From positions 124,001-188,000 of the forward strand of contig NZ_FNJH01000004.1 of assembly GCF_900103225.1 (NCBI RefSeq): a stretch of DNA of 64,000 nt. The letters run 5' to 3'. Each line of letters starts with the position of its first letter. Within the stretch, counting starts at the first letter, position 1. Source of the DNA: Pseudomonas congelans. Its GTDB lineage: Bacteria; Pseudomonadota; Gammaproteobacteria; Pseudomonadales; Pseudomonadaceae. Made by a program: the position numbers and the translations under genes. Under the pieces are notes generated by a model. The model was not told where the DNA came from, ran no database searches, and saw nothing but the letters and a program-made list of their open reading frames with translations. Shown one piece after another: positions 8,873-21,482 of the stretch.

Positions 8873-10087
8873 TCAGCGCTTTCCTTCGCGATCGCGGAAA
8901 CCCAACAGATACAGCACGCCATCGAGTCCCAGCGTCGAAATGGCCTGTTTGGCCGATTGCTTGACCAGTGGCTTGGCGCGAAACGCGACACCCAAACCGG
9001 CAATAGCCAGCATCGGCAGGTCATTGGCACCGTCGCCGACCGCGATGGTCTGCTCCAGGCTCAAACCTTCGTTGTGGGCCAGTTCGCGCAACAGATCGGC
9101 CTTGCGCTGCGCATTGACGATCGGCTCGACCGCTACGCCGGTCACCTTGCCGTCAACCACTTCCAGCTCATTGGCAAAAACGTAATCGATGCCCAGCTTT
9201 GCTTGCAGCTGCTTGGCAAAATAGGTGAAGCCACCCGACAGAATCGCCGTCTTGTAACCCAGCCGCTTGAGCTCGGAGAACAGCGTTTCAGCGCCTTCGG
9301 TCAGACGCAGAGACGCGCCGATTTCATCCAGCACGCTCACATCGAGGCCCTTGAGCAGGGCCAGGCGCTCCTTGAAGCTTTCGCTGAAATCCAGTTCGCC
9401 GCGCATGGCACGTTCGGTAATCTCGGAAACCTGCTCGCCGACGCCTGCGGCCTTGGCCAGCTCATCGATGACTTCGGCCTCAATGAGGGTCGAATCCATG
9501 TCGAACACCGCCAGGCGCCGATTACGACGGAACAGCGAGTCCTGCTGGAATGCGATATCGACGTTGAGATCCTGCGCAACCGCGAGGAATTCGGCCTGCA
9601 TGGCCTTCGGGTCGGCAGGCTCGCCGCGTACGGTGAACTCGATGCAGCCCTTGCCCTTGTCGGCCGGGGTGTCGAGCGGCATGCGACCGGACAAACGATC
9701 GATCTGATCGATATTCAGTCCATACTTGGCAGTGATAGCGCTGACACACTGCAATTGCTCGGCCGTGACCTTGCGGGTCAGCAGCGTAACAATGTGACGC
9801 GCCTTGCCCTGGCCTTCGACCCAATGCTGATAATCGGTTTCGGACACCGCAGTGAAACGGACTTGCTGATCCAGTTCGTAGGCGGTGAACAGGATGTCCT
9901 TGAGCACCGAGGATCCCTGCACGGTATCCGGAATTTCAACCAGGATGCCGAACGACAGGGTGTCGTGGATCACCGCCTGACCAATATCGAGAATGTTCAC
10001 GCCACCCTGAGCGAGAACGCCGGTGATGGCTGCAGTGAGACCGGGACGGTCGACACCAGTGATGTTAATCAGGACGATTTCGCGCAA
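8873..10087 (-). CDS. serB: Phosphoserine phosphatase SerB
   Basis: 404 residues if started at the TTG at 10087 (MREIVLINITGVDRPGL), which places an ACT domain at the very N-terminus as in Pseudomonas SerB. An upstream in-frame start at 10129 would add an unlikely 14-residue leader. A second ACT-like segment is followed by the HAD phosphatase core: DMDST nucleophile motif (about residue 202), then the SGGF and GDGANDLPM motifs. It removes phosphate from phosphoserine in the last step of serine synthesis. TTG initiation is supported by a G-rich stretch just upstream. Confidence 0.95.
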   Translation of the reverse strand: MREIVLINITGVDRPGLTAAITGVLAQGGVNILDIGQAVIHDTLSFGILVEIPDTVQGSSVLKDILFTAYELDQQVRFTAVSETDYQHWVEGQGKARHIVTLLTRKVTAEQLQCVSAITAKYGLNIDQIDRLSGRMPLDTPADKGKGCIEFTVRGEPADPKAMQAEFLAVAQDLNVDIAFQQDSLFRRNRRLAVFDMDSTLIEAEVIDELAKAAGVGEQVSEITERAMRGELDFSESFKERLALLKGLDVSVLDEIGASLRLTEGAETLFSELKRLGYKTAILSGGFTYFAKQLQAKLGIDYVFANELEVVDGKVTGVAVEPIVNAQRKADLLRELAHNEGLSLEQTIAVGDGANDLPMLAIAGLGVAFRAKPLVKQSAKQAISTLGLDGVLYLLGFRDREGKR

Positions 10088-10217
10088 GGCGCACCCCCGC
10101 AGTGGAAAAAAACCGCATTCTAACCACATTCAGTGACCACCGGGCACAGGCAGCGCTTTGCCGCCACTGGGTCGCTCGTTATACTGCGCGACAACTTCAC
10201 CGAAAGAGCCGTGCTCT

Positions 10218-11765
10218 GTGAACCGGCCCACGCCCGTTAAAACCGATAATTTCTTCCTGCTCATCTTTCGTGCCCTGCGTCATCGCCGTGTACCGATCGC
10301 TTTGCGCATTGCCAGCCATAACGTGATCCTGGTCGCTTTGGCGCTGGTGATCTACGCCGGTGTCATGGGCCTGCAGTTCAAGCAGGCCATGCATGAACAG
10401 GCTGATGCGCTGGGGCAGGCCCTGACCACCCAGACCGCCACCTCGGCTACCGAGCTGTTGGTGTCCAACGACATCCTCAGTCTCAACGTGCTGCTGGGCA
10501 ATCTGGTCAAGAATCCACTGGTAGCGCATGCCGCTATCTACAGTGTGGATAACCGCATCCTCGCGGAGGCCGGTCAGCGCCCGAAAAACGGGCTACTGGG
10601 GGAAGCTCAGGGCCTGTATGAAATCAAGATCACGTTCCAGGACGTGATGGCAGGCCATCTGCGCATCAGCCTCGACATGTCGCAGTTCCAGCAGCCGATG
10701 ACCATCAGCCTGCAAAGCATGGGCATTCTGGCCGGTATCCTGCTGGCGCTGGCGCTGGCATTGAGCCTGCGCCTTGGCCGTCACATCTCCACGCCATTGA
10801 TGCAGATGCGTATCTGGCTGCGCGATATTGACCCGTACACACCAGCCACTGATCGCCAGGATGAAATCGGCGATCTGGCGCGGCAGCTGCGCACCTCGTT
10901 CGCGCCGCCGGTGCCGGAGCCAGAACCGCTGCCCGAGCCCGAGTATGAGGGCGAGGAAGACGACAGCGAAGATCCTTATCTGGAGCCGGAAGAGAAGCCT
11001 GCGCCACCGGTTTCGGCACGCAACAGCGAAGCAAAACCGCGCTTGCCGGCACCACCGGTGCAGCGCCGCATCGTTGCCGAGGAAGATGAAGATGAAGACG
11101 ACGATGACGATCCGTTCGCCGATCTGCGCGACCACTCGGACAACTCGCCAGCCGTTCGCCCCGTGTCTGCCTCGGTAGCGCCGGTCGAACCGCACAACAG
11201 TGCAGTGCTGGCCGTGCAGCTGGGTGCGCAGGATCAATTGCGCCGCCTGCCGCGCGCACGCCTGACCGAATTGCTGCAACGCTACCGCGACTGCCTCGAT
11301 CAGGCTGCGTCATTGTATGAAAGCGAGCTGCATACGCTGAATGACGGCAGCACGCTGATGCTGTTCCACAGTCACGAAAGCGGTGATGACTACCTGACCA
11401 ACGCAATCTGCTGCGGTGAGCTGTTGCGCGCACTCAGTCACGCCTTGCAGATCGAGGTGGCCGACAGCGGCATCACCTTGCAACTGCAACTGGGCCTTAC
11501 GCTGGGCGAAGGCTTGAGTGGTCTGAGCCAGATCGACCTGTTGCTGACTGAAACGGCGCAGGACGCACTGGCGCTGTCTCAGCACAGCCGCAACCTGCTG
11601 TTGGTCGAACGCCGCATCAACGACGACCCGTTGATCCGACAACGCGCCCGCATCCGCCCGATCGCCAGCCCGGAAGGGGCCTGCTGCGTAGAACGCCTGA
11701 TGGAGCCCTACCCGTCGATGCTCGAACGCCAGTTGGCGCGCATGCACGAGTCCAACAAGGCCTGA
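10218..11765 (+). CDS. Inner-membrane HAMP-type protein with cyclase-like C-terminal domain
   Basis: 515 residues from a GTG at 10218 (NRPTPVKTDNFFLL), chosen by family similarity. A membrane helix (about residues 34-52), a periplasmic sensor-like loop of about 100 residues, a second membrane helix (about 165-187) and a HAMP-like segment are followed by an unusually acidic, proline-rich linker (about residues 230-300). The C-terminal 170 residues resemble the adenylate/guanylate cyclase fold, but I cannot see a complete set of catalytic residues, so it may be a non-catalytic relative. It is divergent from serB and corresponds by position to PA4961. Function unknown. Confidence 0.75.
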   Translation: MNRPTPVKTDNFFLLIFRALRHRRVPIALRIASHNVILVALALVIYAGVMGLQFKQAMHEQADALGQALTTQTATSATELLVSNDILSLNVLLGNLVKNPLVAHAAIYSVDNRILAEAGQRPKNGLLGEAQGLYEIKITFQDVMAGHLRISLDMSQFQQPMTISLQSMGILAGILLALALALSLRLGRHISTPLMQMRIWLRDIDPYTPATDRQDEIGDLARQLRTSFAPPVPEPEPLPEPEYEGEEDDSEDPYLEPEEKPAPPVSARNSEAKPRLPAPPVQRRIVAEEDEDEDDDDDPFADLRDHSDNSPAVRPVSASVAPVEPHNSAVLAVQLGAQDQLRRLPRARLTELLQRYRDCLDQAASLYESELHTLNDGSTLMLFHSHESGDDYLTNAICCGELLRALSHALQIEVADSGITLQLQLGLTLGEGLSGLSQIDLLLTETAQDALALSQHSRNLLLVERRINDDPLIRQRARIRPIASPEGACCVERLMEPYPSMLERQLARMHESNKA

Positions 11766-11787
11766 TCTCCTCCGTATACTCTTCTCT

Positions 11788-12145
11788 CGTGCCCATGCTC
11801 TGCATGGGCACGCCGCTCTGGGCGCTCGGCGTCCTATCCTGACTGATCTGGTCCGGCGCAATTAGGTGACGCAGAGCGTCACGAACTGCATTCCCACGCG
11901 GAGCGTGAGGAACGATAGGTGTCCACAAGATCACCGTCGTGCCCATGCTCCAGCGTAGGCATTCCGTTCCGGACGCTCTGCATCAGATCCTGACTAACCT
12001 GGCCCGGCGCAAACAGTTGACGCCGAGCGTCAAGAAGTGCATTCCCACGCGGGGCGTGAGGAATGACAGGTGCCCGCAAGATCACCATCGTGCCCATGCT
12101 CCGCGTGGGCATGCCGCTCTGGACGCTCTGCGTCCTATCCTGACT
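11788..12145. repeat. Block of alternating palindromic repeats (two types, five units)
   Basis: Two unit types alternate. Type A starts CGTGCCCATGCTC and ends near GGACGCTCTGCGTCC (about 11788-11844, 11938-11995, 12089-12145). Type B contains TGACGCAGAGCGTCA and CCCACGCGGAGCGTGAGG (about 11866-11922 and 12017-12073). Each unit is itself made of short palindromes, so the RNA would fold heavily. The same units recur at 28370-28517, and a related hairpin is found at 52011-52046. This fills most of the gene-free interval 11766-12237; I see no gene there. Confidence 0.85.
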
Positions 12146-12190
12146 GTGCAGTACGTCAGGAACGCCTGGGTGTGAGAACCAGAGAAGAGC

Positions 12191-12232
12191 GCCCAACAAA
12201 AAGCCCGCATCGCTGCGGGCTTTTTGTTGGGC
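12191..12232. terminator. Long perfect-stem bidirectional terminator
   Basis: GCCCAACAAAAAGCCCGCA (12191-12209) is perfectly complementary to 12214-12232 around a TCGC loop, giving a 19-bp uninterrupted stem with A and T runs inside it. It would end the leftward transcript of the PqiC-like lipoprotein gene (stop at 12238) and block read-through from the repeat block. Confidence 0.92.
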
Positions 12233-12237
12233 CAATC

Positions 12238-12933
12238 CTAGAAGCGGAACACTTCAAGATCGGTACGTATGGGGGAAGCCAGTGGAATTCTTGGCTTGTC
12301 AGGCTCTTTGGCCTTGGCGACAGGCGTTTTCTTCGGCTCCTCGAGCGCCTGCCAGGAAATCGGCTTGATCGCCGTGCTGACCTGATCAGCCAGGCGCTGC
12401 AACAGCATGCCCTGGGCCTTGACCTGATCGGCAGAGCTGCCGGCATGGACTTGTTCAAGGTGGACAAGCCGGCTGTCACGGACATGACCCTTGCGGTCAA
12501 GAAGTCGCCATTGCGCGTCCAGTACCGCGGGCTGTTTGGCACCGGAGTCCAAACGGGTGATGGACAGCACGACCTGAACATCGGGCGTGAAGCTGGCCGT
12601 CGCAGGCGCCATGACGACGCGCTGGCTGTCCAGCTTCCAGGCCAGCTGACGCAAGAGCAACTGGTCGATATCCGAAGACAGGTTACCCGCCCAGCGTCCA
12701 TCGGACGAGGCAGTCAAGGTACCGTCAGGCTGGCGTTGCAGCAGGGTTTCGCGTTGCAGATAGTCGGCCACCGAAACAGGACCCAGCAATACTGCCAGAC
12801 CACTACTCTGTTTCGGCTGACCAGGCTCACCACTATCGAGCTGATAAAGCGCGGTCGGCTGGTGCACACTGCAACCAGCCAGACCCAGAACGCCAGTCAT
12901 CAGCAGGATCAAGGGAAGGCGTAGAAAATTCAT
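12238..12933 (-). CDS. PqiC/YmbA-family lipoprotein
   Basis: 231 residues with a lipoprotein signal peptide: hydrophobic MNFLRLPLILLMTGVLG and lipobox LAGC (Cys about residue 21). The mature part resembles the PqiC (YmbA, DUF330) family of ABC-transport auxiliary lipoproteins: YQLDSG near the start, then a VADYLQR and LDQLLLRQL-type region. These proteins work with MCE-domain lipid transporters at the outer membrane, but no MCE or permease gene is adjacent. It is the last gene of the leftward parE-parC run, about 180 bases after parC, so it may have its own promoter. Confidence 0.82.
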   Translation of the reverse strand: MNFLRLPLILLMTGVLGLAGCSVHQPTALYQLDSGEPGQPKQSSGLAVLLGPVSVADYLQRETLLQRQPDGTLTASSDGRWAGNLSSDIDQLLLRQLAWKLDSQRVVMAPATASFTPDVQVVLSITRLDSGAKQPAVLDAQWRLLDRKGHVRDSRLVHLEQVHAGSSADQVKAQGMLLQRLADQVSTAIKPISWQALEEPKKTPVAKAKEPDKPRIPLASPIRTDLEVFRF

Positions 12934-13116
12934 CGTCCCATCCAGGTGGCCGTCCAGAGACAGGCCACAGTATTAGTACTTTCAAGACCCATGCAGGCAC
13001 TGAGCCACGCATGCACCCCAAGACCCCATATCATCCGTGAATATGCACCATGACTCCAGCGATTATGCATCGTACTTCATGGCAAAACGAAGAACCTTGG
13101 TGCCAGATCAATGTTT

Positions 13117-15372
13117 TCAGCTATTTTCCACCAATAATGCATCAACCCTCTGGAAGCCCCTTGGCAGTTTATTGCCACGTCTGCCGCGCTCACCCTTGTA
13201 ATGTTCGAGGTCTTCTGGCTTCAGCGACAGCGTTCGTTTACCCGCCTGAAGTACCAGCGTAGCGCCTTGTCCGATCACTGCAAGATCAGTCACATACTCT
13301 TCACGACTGGCTACCCGCTCACCCGGAATACCGATGATCTTGTTGCCCTTGCCTTTGCCCAACTGCGGCAAATCGCTGATCTTGAACACCAGCAGGCGGC
13401 CTTCGGTGGTCACCGCCGCCAGCCAGTTCTGCTCACGATCGGGCACGGGGCGAGGCAGGATGACTTTCGCCCCGGCCGGCAGGCTCAGCAGCGCCTTGCC
13501 CGCCTTGTTCTTGGCTTGCAGGTCTTCGCCTTTGACGACAAAACCATAACCGGCATCCGACGCGATCACGTACAACGCATCATCTTCCGGCAGCAATACG
13601 CATTCGAAGGTCGCGCCTGGTGGCGGTTGCAGCTTGCCCGTCAGCGGCTCGCCCTGGCCTCGAGCAGACGGCAGGGTGTGAGCCGCAACCGAATAACTGC
13701 GCCCGGTCGAGTCGATGAACACGGCGAACTGATTGGAGCGGCCGATGGACGAGGTCTTGAAGCCGTCCCCCGCCTTATAGGAAAGCCCGGTAGCATCGAT
13801 GTCGTGGCCCTTGGCACAGCGTACCCAGCCTTTTTCCGACAGGACCACAGTCACCGGCTCGGTGGGCATCAGTTCGTTTTCAGACAGCGCCTTGGCTTCA
13901 GCACGCGCAACGATGGGCGAACGACGGTCGTCGCCATAGGTTTCAGCGTCGGCGATCAGCTCGGCACGCACCAGCTTGCGCAGCTTGGACTCGCTGCTCA
14001 GCAACGCCAGAAGCTTGGCCTGCTCTTTGCGCAAGGCGTCCTGCTCGCTGCGCAGCTTCATTTCTTCCAGACGCGCCAGCTGACGCAGGCGGGTGTCTAG
14101 GATGTAGTCGGCCTGAATTTCCGACAGATCGAAACGCGCGATCAGCTCCGCCTTCGGATGCTCGGCGGTACGGATAATGTGAATCACTTCGTCCAGATTC
14201 AGGTAAGCCGTGAGCAAACCGTCCAACAGGTGCAGACGATGCTCGACCTTGTCCAGACGGAATTGCAGACGGCGACGCACCGTACCGATACGGAACGTCA
14301 GCCATTCGCCGAGCAGCGTCTTGAGGTTCTTGAGCTGCGGCTTGCCATCCAGACCGATGATGTTGATGTTCACCCGGTAACTGGATTCCAGCTCGGTGGT
14401 CGCGAACAGATGCTGCATCAGTTCGTCCATCTCAACCCGATTGGAGCGCGGGATGATCACGATACGGCAAGGGTTTTCGTGGTCCGACTCGTCGCGCAGG
14501 TCGGCAACCATCGGCAACTTCTTGGCCTGCATCTGCGCGGCGATCTGTTCCAGCACCTTGGCACCGGACACCTGATGCGGCAGTGAGGTGACGATGATGT
14601 CGCCATCTTCGATGCGATAAACCGCGCGCATGCGCACCGAGCCACGCCCGGTCTCGTAGATTTTCAGCAGGTCGGCACGCGGCGTGATGATTTCCGCTTC
14701 GGTCGGATAGTCCGGCCCCAGAATGTGCTCGCACAGCTCGGGAACCGTGGCCTTGGGATCGTCCAGCAGACGAACGCAGGCGCTGGCGACTTCGCGCAGG
14801 TTATGCGGCGGCACATCGGTAGCCATACCGACGGCAATGCCGGTAGTGCCATTGAGCAGGATGTTCGGCAAACGTGCCGGCAACACCGCGGGCTCGTCCA
14901 GGGTGCCGTCAAAGTTCGGCACCCAGTCAGCGGTGCCCTGGCCCAATTCACTGAGCAGGACTTCCGAGTAGCGCGACAGACGCGCCTCGGTGTAGCGCAT
15001 GGCCGCAAAGGATTTGGGATCATCCGGCGCACCCCAGTTGCCCTGCCCGTCCACCAGCGTGTAGCGGTAGCTGAACGGCTGAGCCATCAGCACCATCGCC
15101 TCGTAACAGGCCGAGTCGCCGTGCGGGTGGAACTTGCCGAGCACGTCGCCGACGGTGCGCGCCGACTTCTTGTGCTTGGCGTCGGCACCCAGGCCCAGTT
15201 CGCTCATCGCGTAGATAATGCGTCGCTGAACAGGCTTCAGGCCATCACCGATATGCGGCAAGGCACGGTCCATGATCACGTACATGGAGTAGTTTAGGTA
15301 GGCCTGTTCGGTGAAGTCAGCCAACGATCGGCGTTCTACACCATCCAGGCTGAGGTCAAGGGAGTCGCTCAT
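13117..15372 (-). CDS. parC: DNA topoisomerase IV subunit A
   Basis: 751 residues from ATG 15372 ([15 protein letters not shown]), the usual Pseudomonas ParC start; 16 further in-frame upstream residues look untranslated. ParC cuts and reseals DNA to decatenate chromosomes, with ParE supplying ATPase. The catalytic Tyr region ([15 protein letters not shown]) and the quinolone-resistance segment [12 protein letters not shown] are present, the latter with the wild-type Ser. The C-terminal third is the beta-pinwheel DNA-wrapping domain. It follows the retropepsin-like gene by 10 bases, at the end of the parE-parC run. Confidence 0.97.
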   Translation of the reverse strand: MSDSLDLSLDGVERRSLADFTEQAYLNYSMYVIMDRALPHIGDGLKPVQRRIIYAMSELGLGADAKHKKSARTVGDVLGKFHPHGDSACYEAMVLMAQPFSYRYTLVDGQGNWGAPDDPKSFAAMRYTEARLSRYSEVLLSELGQGTADWVPNFDGTLDEPAVLPARLPNILLNGTTGIAVGMATDVPPHNLREVASACVRLLDDPKATVPELCEHILGPDYPTEAEIITPRADLLKIYETGRGSVRMRAVYRIEDGDIIVTSLPHQVSGAKVLEQIAAQMQAKKLPMVADLRDESDHENPCRIVIIPRSNRVEMDELMQHLFATTELESSYRVNINIIGLDGKPQLKNLKTLLGEWLTFRIGTVRRRLQFRLDKVEHRLHLLDGLLTAYLNLDEVIHIIRTAEHPKAELIARFDLSEIQADYILDTRLRQLARLEEMKLRSEQDALRKEQAKLLALLSSESKLRKLVRAELIADAETYGDDRRSPIVARAEAKALSENELMPTEPVTVVLSEKGWVRCAKGHDIDATGLSYKAGDGFKTSSIGRSNQFAVFIDSTGRSYSVAAHTLPSARGQGEPLTGKLQPPPGATFECVLLPEDDALYVIASDAGYGFVVKGEDLQAKNKAGKALLSLPAGAKVILPRPVPDREQNWLAAVTTEGRLLVFKISDLPQLGKGKGNKIIGIPGERVASREEYVTDLAVIGQGATLVLQAGKRTLSLKPEDLEHYKGERGRRGNKLPRGFQRVDALLVENS

Positions 15373-15382
15373 GCGGGCCTCA

Positions 15383-15900
15383 TTATTTCGTTGACTGGCG
15401 CAGCAGCAAATTGCCGCCACGCTGTGTGAATTCGAGTTGTTTCATTGCGCTCATACCCAGCAGCACCTGTTCACCGTCCAGACCGGGTGCCACCAGGGCA
15501 CGCACATTGGTCAGGACGATATCGCCCAGTTGCAAGCGGTCAAGCGTGGTTCGAAAACCCTGACTGTTGCCATTGGCCGTGCTGACCGTGACCGGAAAGC
15601 CACGCTTGAGCCCCAGACGGTCAGCCATATCACCGGGTACGGCCACATCGGTCGCCCCGGTGTCGATCATGAACTCCACTGTCCGACCGTTGATCTGGCC
15701 GGTGGTGACGAAGTGCCCCTGACGATTACCTGCCAGCTGCACTTCTATATAGCCGTCACCGTGTTGCGAGGTAACCACGGCATTGGGGTTCTGCTGCCGG
15801 TCTTCCCAATCGCCGAAAAAGCGCGTCGCGAGAAACAGACCGGCCGCCCAGACCACGATCATCAGCACCTTGCCAGCGCGCTTGCCGGGCTGCACGTCGC

Positions 15901-15904
<4 letters not shown>
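15383..15904 (-). CDS. Retropepsin-like aspartic protease, membrane anchored
   Basis: 173 residues. One N-terminal membrane helix (about residues 13-29, [17 protein letters not shown]) puts the rest in the periplasm. The domain has the clan AA active site [13 protein letters not shown] (about residue 79) and the closing [12 protein letters not shown] segment, characteristic of the TIGR02281-type bacterial retropepsins. Such proteins act as dimers; the substrate is not known. Its ATG overlaps the upstream gene's stop by 4 bases, indicating translational coupling, and parC follows 10 bases on. Confidence 0.88.
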
Positions 15905-18788
<2,884 letters not shown>

Positions 18789-18855
18789 TTATCAATCTTT
18801 CATGGAATTTCGGGGGTTCAATGTTCTTGCATTCATGTGACCGGGCATCGATCAC

Positions 18856-19473
18856 CTACAGCGCCGACAGATCGATCTTCTGCAACAGATCGGGGGCAAA
18901 TCCGGCAAAGGTCAGCAGTGCTGGCATGTGCTCGGCAAAGCCCTGAAAGCTGTGGTCGCCGCCCGCCTGAATGCGCAAGGCGCAGCTGCGGTAAAACTTC
19001 TCGGCGCGACGATAATCGAGCGTCTCGTCACCGGTCTGCAGCCATACCTGAAACTGCTGCGGATCCTGTGGCGCGGGAACTTCCAGCTCGGCCAGCGCCC
19101 GAATATGATCTTCGGTCAACTGCCACTGCTCGCCGGTGTACAGGTTCTGTTGCACGCCGAGAAACCCGTCGAACAGCTGATGTGGATTGACCGCAGGGTT
19201 GATCAACACCGCCTTGAGGCCGTGCCGCTGCGCCAAATGAGTCGCATAGTAGCCGCCGAGGGAGCTGCCGACCAGCAATGGCCGTCCCAGCGCCGTGATA
19301 GCCGTCTCAAGCTGGAGCATGGCCTGACGCGGATGATGATGCAGTTCAGGGACTTGCAGACGATCAGCCAGCCCCAGGAACTTCATCAGCGCGCTCAGCT
19401 GACAGGCCTTTCTCGACAGGGCCGAGCTGTTCAAGCCATGGATATATAGCAGTGAAGGTGTGTCGCTCGTCAC
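18856..19473 (-). CDS. yqiA: YqiA-family alpha/beta-hydrolase (esterase)
   Basis: 205 residues. The N-terminal LLYIHGLNSS supplies the oxyanion-hole strand, the nucleophile elbow is GSSLGG (LLVGSSLGGYYATHLAQ, about residue 89), and a C-terminal GGDHSFQGF carries the catalytic His. This matches E. coli YqiA, an esterase acting on short acyl esters, and the nudF-yqiB-cpdA-yqiA-parE order is the same as in E. coli. The physiological substrate is unknown. Confidence 0.92.
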   Translation of the reverse strand: MTSDTPSLLYIHGLNSSALSRKACQLSALMKFLGLADRLQVPELHHHPRQAMLQLETAITALGRPLLVGSSLGGYYATHLAQRHGLKAVLINPAVNPHQLFDGFLGVQQNLYTGEQWQLTEDHIRALAELEVPAPQDPQQFQVWLQTGDETLDYRRAEKFYRSCALRIQAGGDHSFQGFAEHMPALLTFAGFAPDLLQKIDLSAL

Positions 19474-19561
19474 GCTGTCGCTCCCGGGTGCAAGGCAAAG
19501 CCGTGTAGTTTACAGGGACTTACGCTACAGCACCTCACAGGAAACGTATCCGCCTGCTCAT

Positions 19562-20368
19562 TCAATAGCCGGTGCCGCCGTAATCGACCTCGAACTCCAG
19601 GCCGACCACTCGGGAAACAGCCGTTTCCAGCCGTCCGTCGTCATGCAGTCGCAACCAGCGATAGCCCGGCGCCGTGGTGTCTACCTTGAAATCCACACTG
19701 CCCGGCGCGAACTGAATACAGGTAGACGGCGAGGCGAGCAAGCGCACGCCGTTACGCATCTGATCAAACTCCTGATGCACATGCCCCCACAGTATGGCGC
19801 GAACCTGCGGAAAACGATCGAGCACGGCAAACAACGCATCGGCATTGCGCAAACCGATCGGCGCCATCCATTCACAACCAATCGCGACCGGATGATGGTG
19901 CAGGCAGACCAGGTGATGCCGGTCAGGCGCTTCGCTCAGCGACTGCTCCAGCAACTGCAATTGCGTCTCCGCGAGAAAACCCGGCACCGAACCGGGCACC
20001 GCCGAATCCAGCAGCGTCACCCGCCACTGGCCGATGTCCACCACCGGGTCGAGCAACCCATTTTGCTGCGCAACCTGCTCCATCTGCGGCAGCTCGTCGT
20101 GATTACCGGCAAACCAGCGCGCTGGCGCGTCGATCCGCCCGCTTATCCGACGAAACGCTTCGTAAGACTCGACACTGCCGTCCTGCGAGATATCGCCGCT
20201 GGCGACCACAAGATCGATGTGCGGCTGCTCGACCAGCACTCGGTCAACGACTTTTTCCAGACTGTCCCGCGTGCTCATGCCCAACAACGCCTCGTCCGCC
20301 TCGGCAAACAAGTGGCTATCGGATATCTGCACCAGCAAAACTGACGACGAAAGGGCTGCGCTCGGCAA
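19562..20368 (-). CDS. cpdA: 3',5'-cyclic-AMP phosphodiesterase CpdA
   Basis: 268 residues if begun at the TTG at 20368 (PSAALSSSVLLVQISDSH), which has a GGGAG site 7 bases upstream; a longer frame from 20413 lacks such support. The calcineurin-like metallophosphoesterase motifs are all there: QISDSHLF, SGDISQDG, AGNHDE, and GHVHQ near the C-terminus. It hydrolyses cAMP and sets the level available to Vfr/CRP-type regulators. It sits between yqiA and a small membrane-protein gene that interrupts the usual adjacency with yqiB. Confidence 0.93.
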   Translation of the reverse strand: MPSAALSSSVLLVQISDSHLFAEADEALLGMSTRDSLEKVVDRVLVEQPHIDLVVASGDISQDGSVESYEAFRRISGRIDAPARWFAGNHDELPQMEQVAQQNGLLDPVVDIGQWRVTLLDSAVPGSVPGFLAETQLQLLEQSLSEAPDRHHLVCLHHHPVAIGCEWMAPIGLRNADALFAVLDRFPQVRAILWGHVHQEFDQMRNGVRLLASPSTCIQFAPGSVDFKVDTTAPGYRWLRLHDDGRLETAVSRVVGLEFEVDYGGTGY

Positions 20369-20455
20369 GACCGTCTCCCAGAGAGGATTCAGCGCGATTA
20401 TGTGATGCGGCAACGAGCGGGTAAACCGGGAATGTGCGTGCGGACGAGCATTTGG

Positions 20456-20830
20456 TCACATTTGCTGATTCGCTCGGTGCTTGAGCACAATCGAAGCAAT
20501 AAGTCCGGCCGACACCATGCCTGCAAGTCCCGCACCCAAGAGATAGCTCAACACGCGCTCATAAGGCATTCCGGGCCAGAGATATACCGCCAGCAAAAGC
20601 TCAAGGGCAACACCAAGAATCATTCCTGCCAATCCAGCCAGATGAACGATCCACGGCATGAGCCTCAAAGACAGAATACCGATGACCGCTCCGATAATGG
20701 CCATATACAGGGAGTGCTCCCCACGCAGAGCGCTGCCTGTCAGGGTTATCACCTCGATATAGCTGAAAAGGCTGAAAGTGATTCCCGCGAAGCACGCTAA
20801 CTGACGTCGAGGAGTGCCTAAGTAACTCAT
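20456..20830 (-). CDS. Small four-helix membrane protein of unknown function
   Basis: 124 residues. Four hydrophobic segments are visible (about residues 10-30, 38-58, 62-85 and 93-115) with short polar loops and a basic end, suggesting an inner-membrane protein. I do not recognise the family. It lies between yqiB and cpdA, which are adjacent in E. coli, and the gene together with its 199-base upstream gap is visibly richer in A+T than its neighbours (several 60-base lines at 38-50% G+C). This fits a later insertion. Nothing else is seen in the 20831-21029 gap. Confidence 0.65.
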   Translation of the reverse strand: MSYLGTPRRQLACFAGITFSLFSYIEVITLTGSALRGEHSLYMAIIGAVIGILSLRLMPWIVHLAGLAGMILGVALELLLAVYLWPGMPYERVLSYLLGAGLAGMVSAGLIASIVLKHRANQQM

Positions 20831-21029
20831 TCGTTATACCTGCAAATCAATTCAGGTCGAATGTAAGGCATTGGGTTTCAAATCCAAGGTGCCGGGTTAT
20901 TTTCAGAAACAACCTACAGGACCGAAGCACACCCACTGTCAGTTGATGTCACTTGCTGGTCAATCAGATGTGGGAGAAATCCAGAGCGAAGCCGGGAAGC
21001 GGTAGTACGAGAACAACTGAGGAAAGGAG

Positions 21030-21482
21030 TTAACGCACCGCCTCAAACTCATGCCCACACGCCAGGCAATGACTCAGCCATTCGCCCAGAAACAGGTTGA
21101 GCTGGGCTTTTTCATCCGGTTGGTGCATGTCGGCATTAGGGTAGGGATAGATGCCCCGGAAGCGCCGCGCATGTTCGGCACCGATGACTTCGGCCATGCG
21201 TGCGTCGTGGTAGACCTGCACCTCAAGCACCGGCACCGGCAGCCAGGGCAGGCTGTGTTCCTGGCGGACTTGCAGGGTGGTGGTGTACGGGCAGTCGAGC
21301 AACACTTCGACGGCCAGTACACCCAGCATCTGATCACCCTGGGTAACGGCGACGCGGCGTGAGCGCTGTTCGTTGCGCATGTCGGGCAGCAGGCGCATCA
21401 GGCGCGCGTAGTTGGCCTCGCACGCGGCCTGCAGTCCGGCAAGATCGACACGGTAGCGTTCGCGCAATAGATTCACGACCAT
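21030..21482 (-). CDS. yqiB: YqiB/DUF1249-family protein
   Basis: 150 residues from ATG 21482 (MVVNLLRERYRVDLAGLQ), supported by AAGGGG a few bases upstream; the longer frame to 21518 runs inside nudF. The protein is soluble and matches the DUF1249 family that accompanies nudF and cpdA in gammaproteobacteria: recognisable segments are CEANYARLMRLLPDM, VLEVQVYHDARMAEV and PYPNADMHQPDEK. No biochemical function is established for the family. It overlaps the 3' end of nudF by 10 bases. Confidence 0.88.
   Translation of the reverse strand: MVVNLLRERYRVDLAGLQAACEANYARLMRLLPDMRNEQRSRRVAVTQGDQMLGVLAVEVLLDCPYTTTLQVRQEHSLPWLPVPVLEVQVYHDARMAEVIGAEHARRFRGIYPYPNADMHQPDEKAQLNLFLGEWLSHCLACGHEFEAVR

Noticed and set aside
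11788..12145. CRISPR array
   Set aside because: Units are palindromic, irregularly spaced and of two types; there are no unique equal-length spacers and no cas genes.
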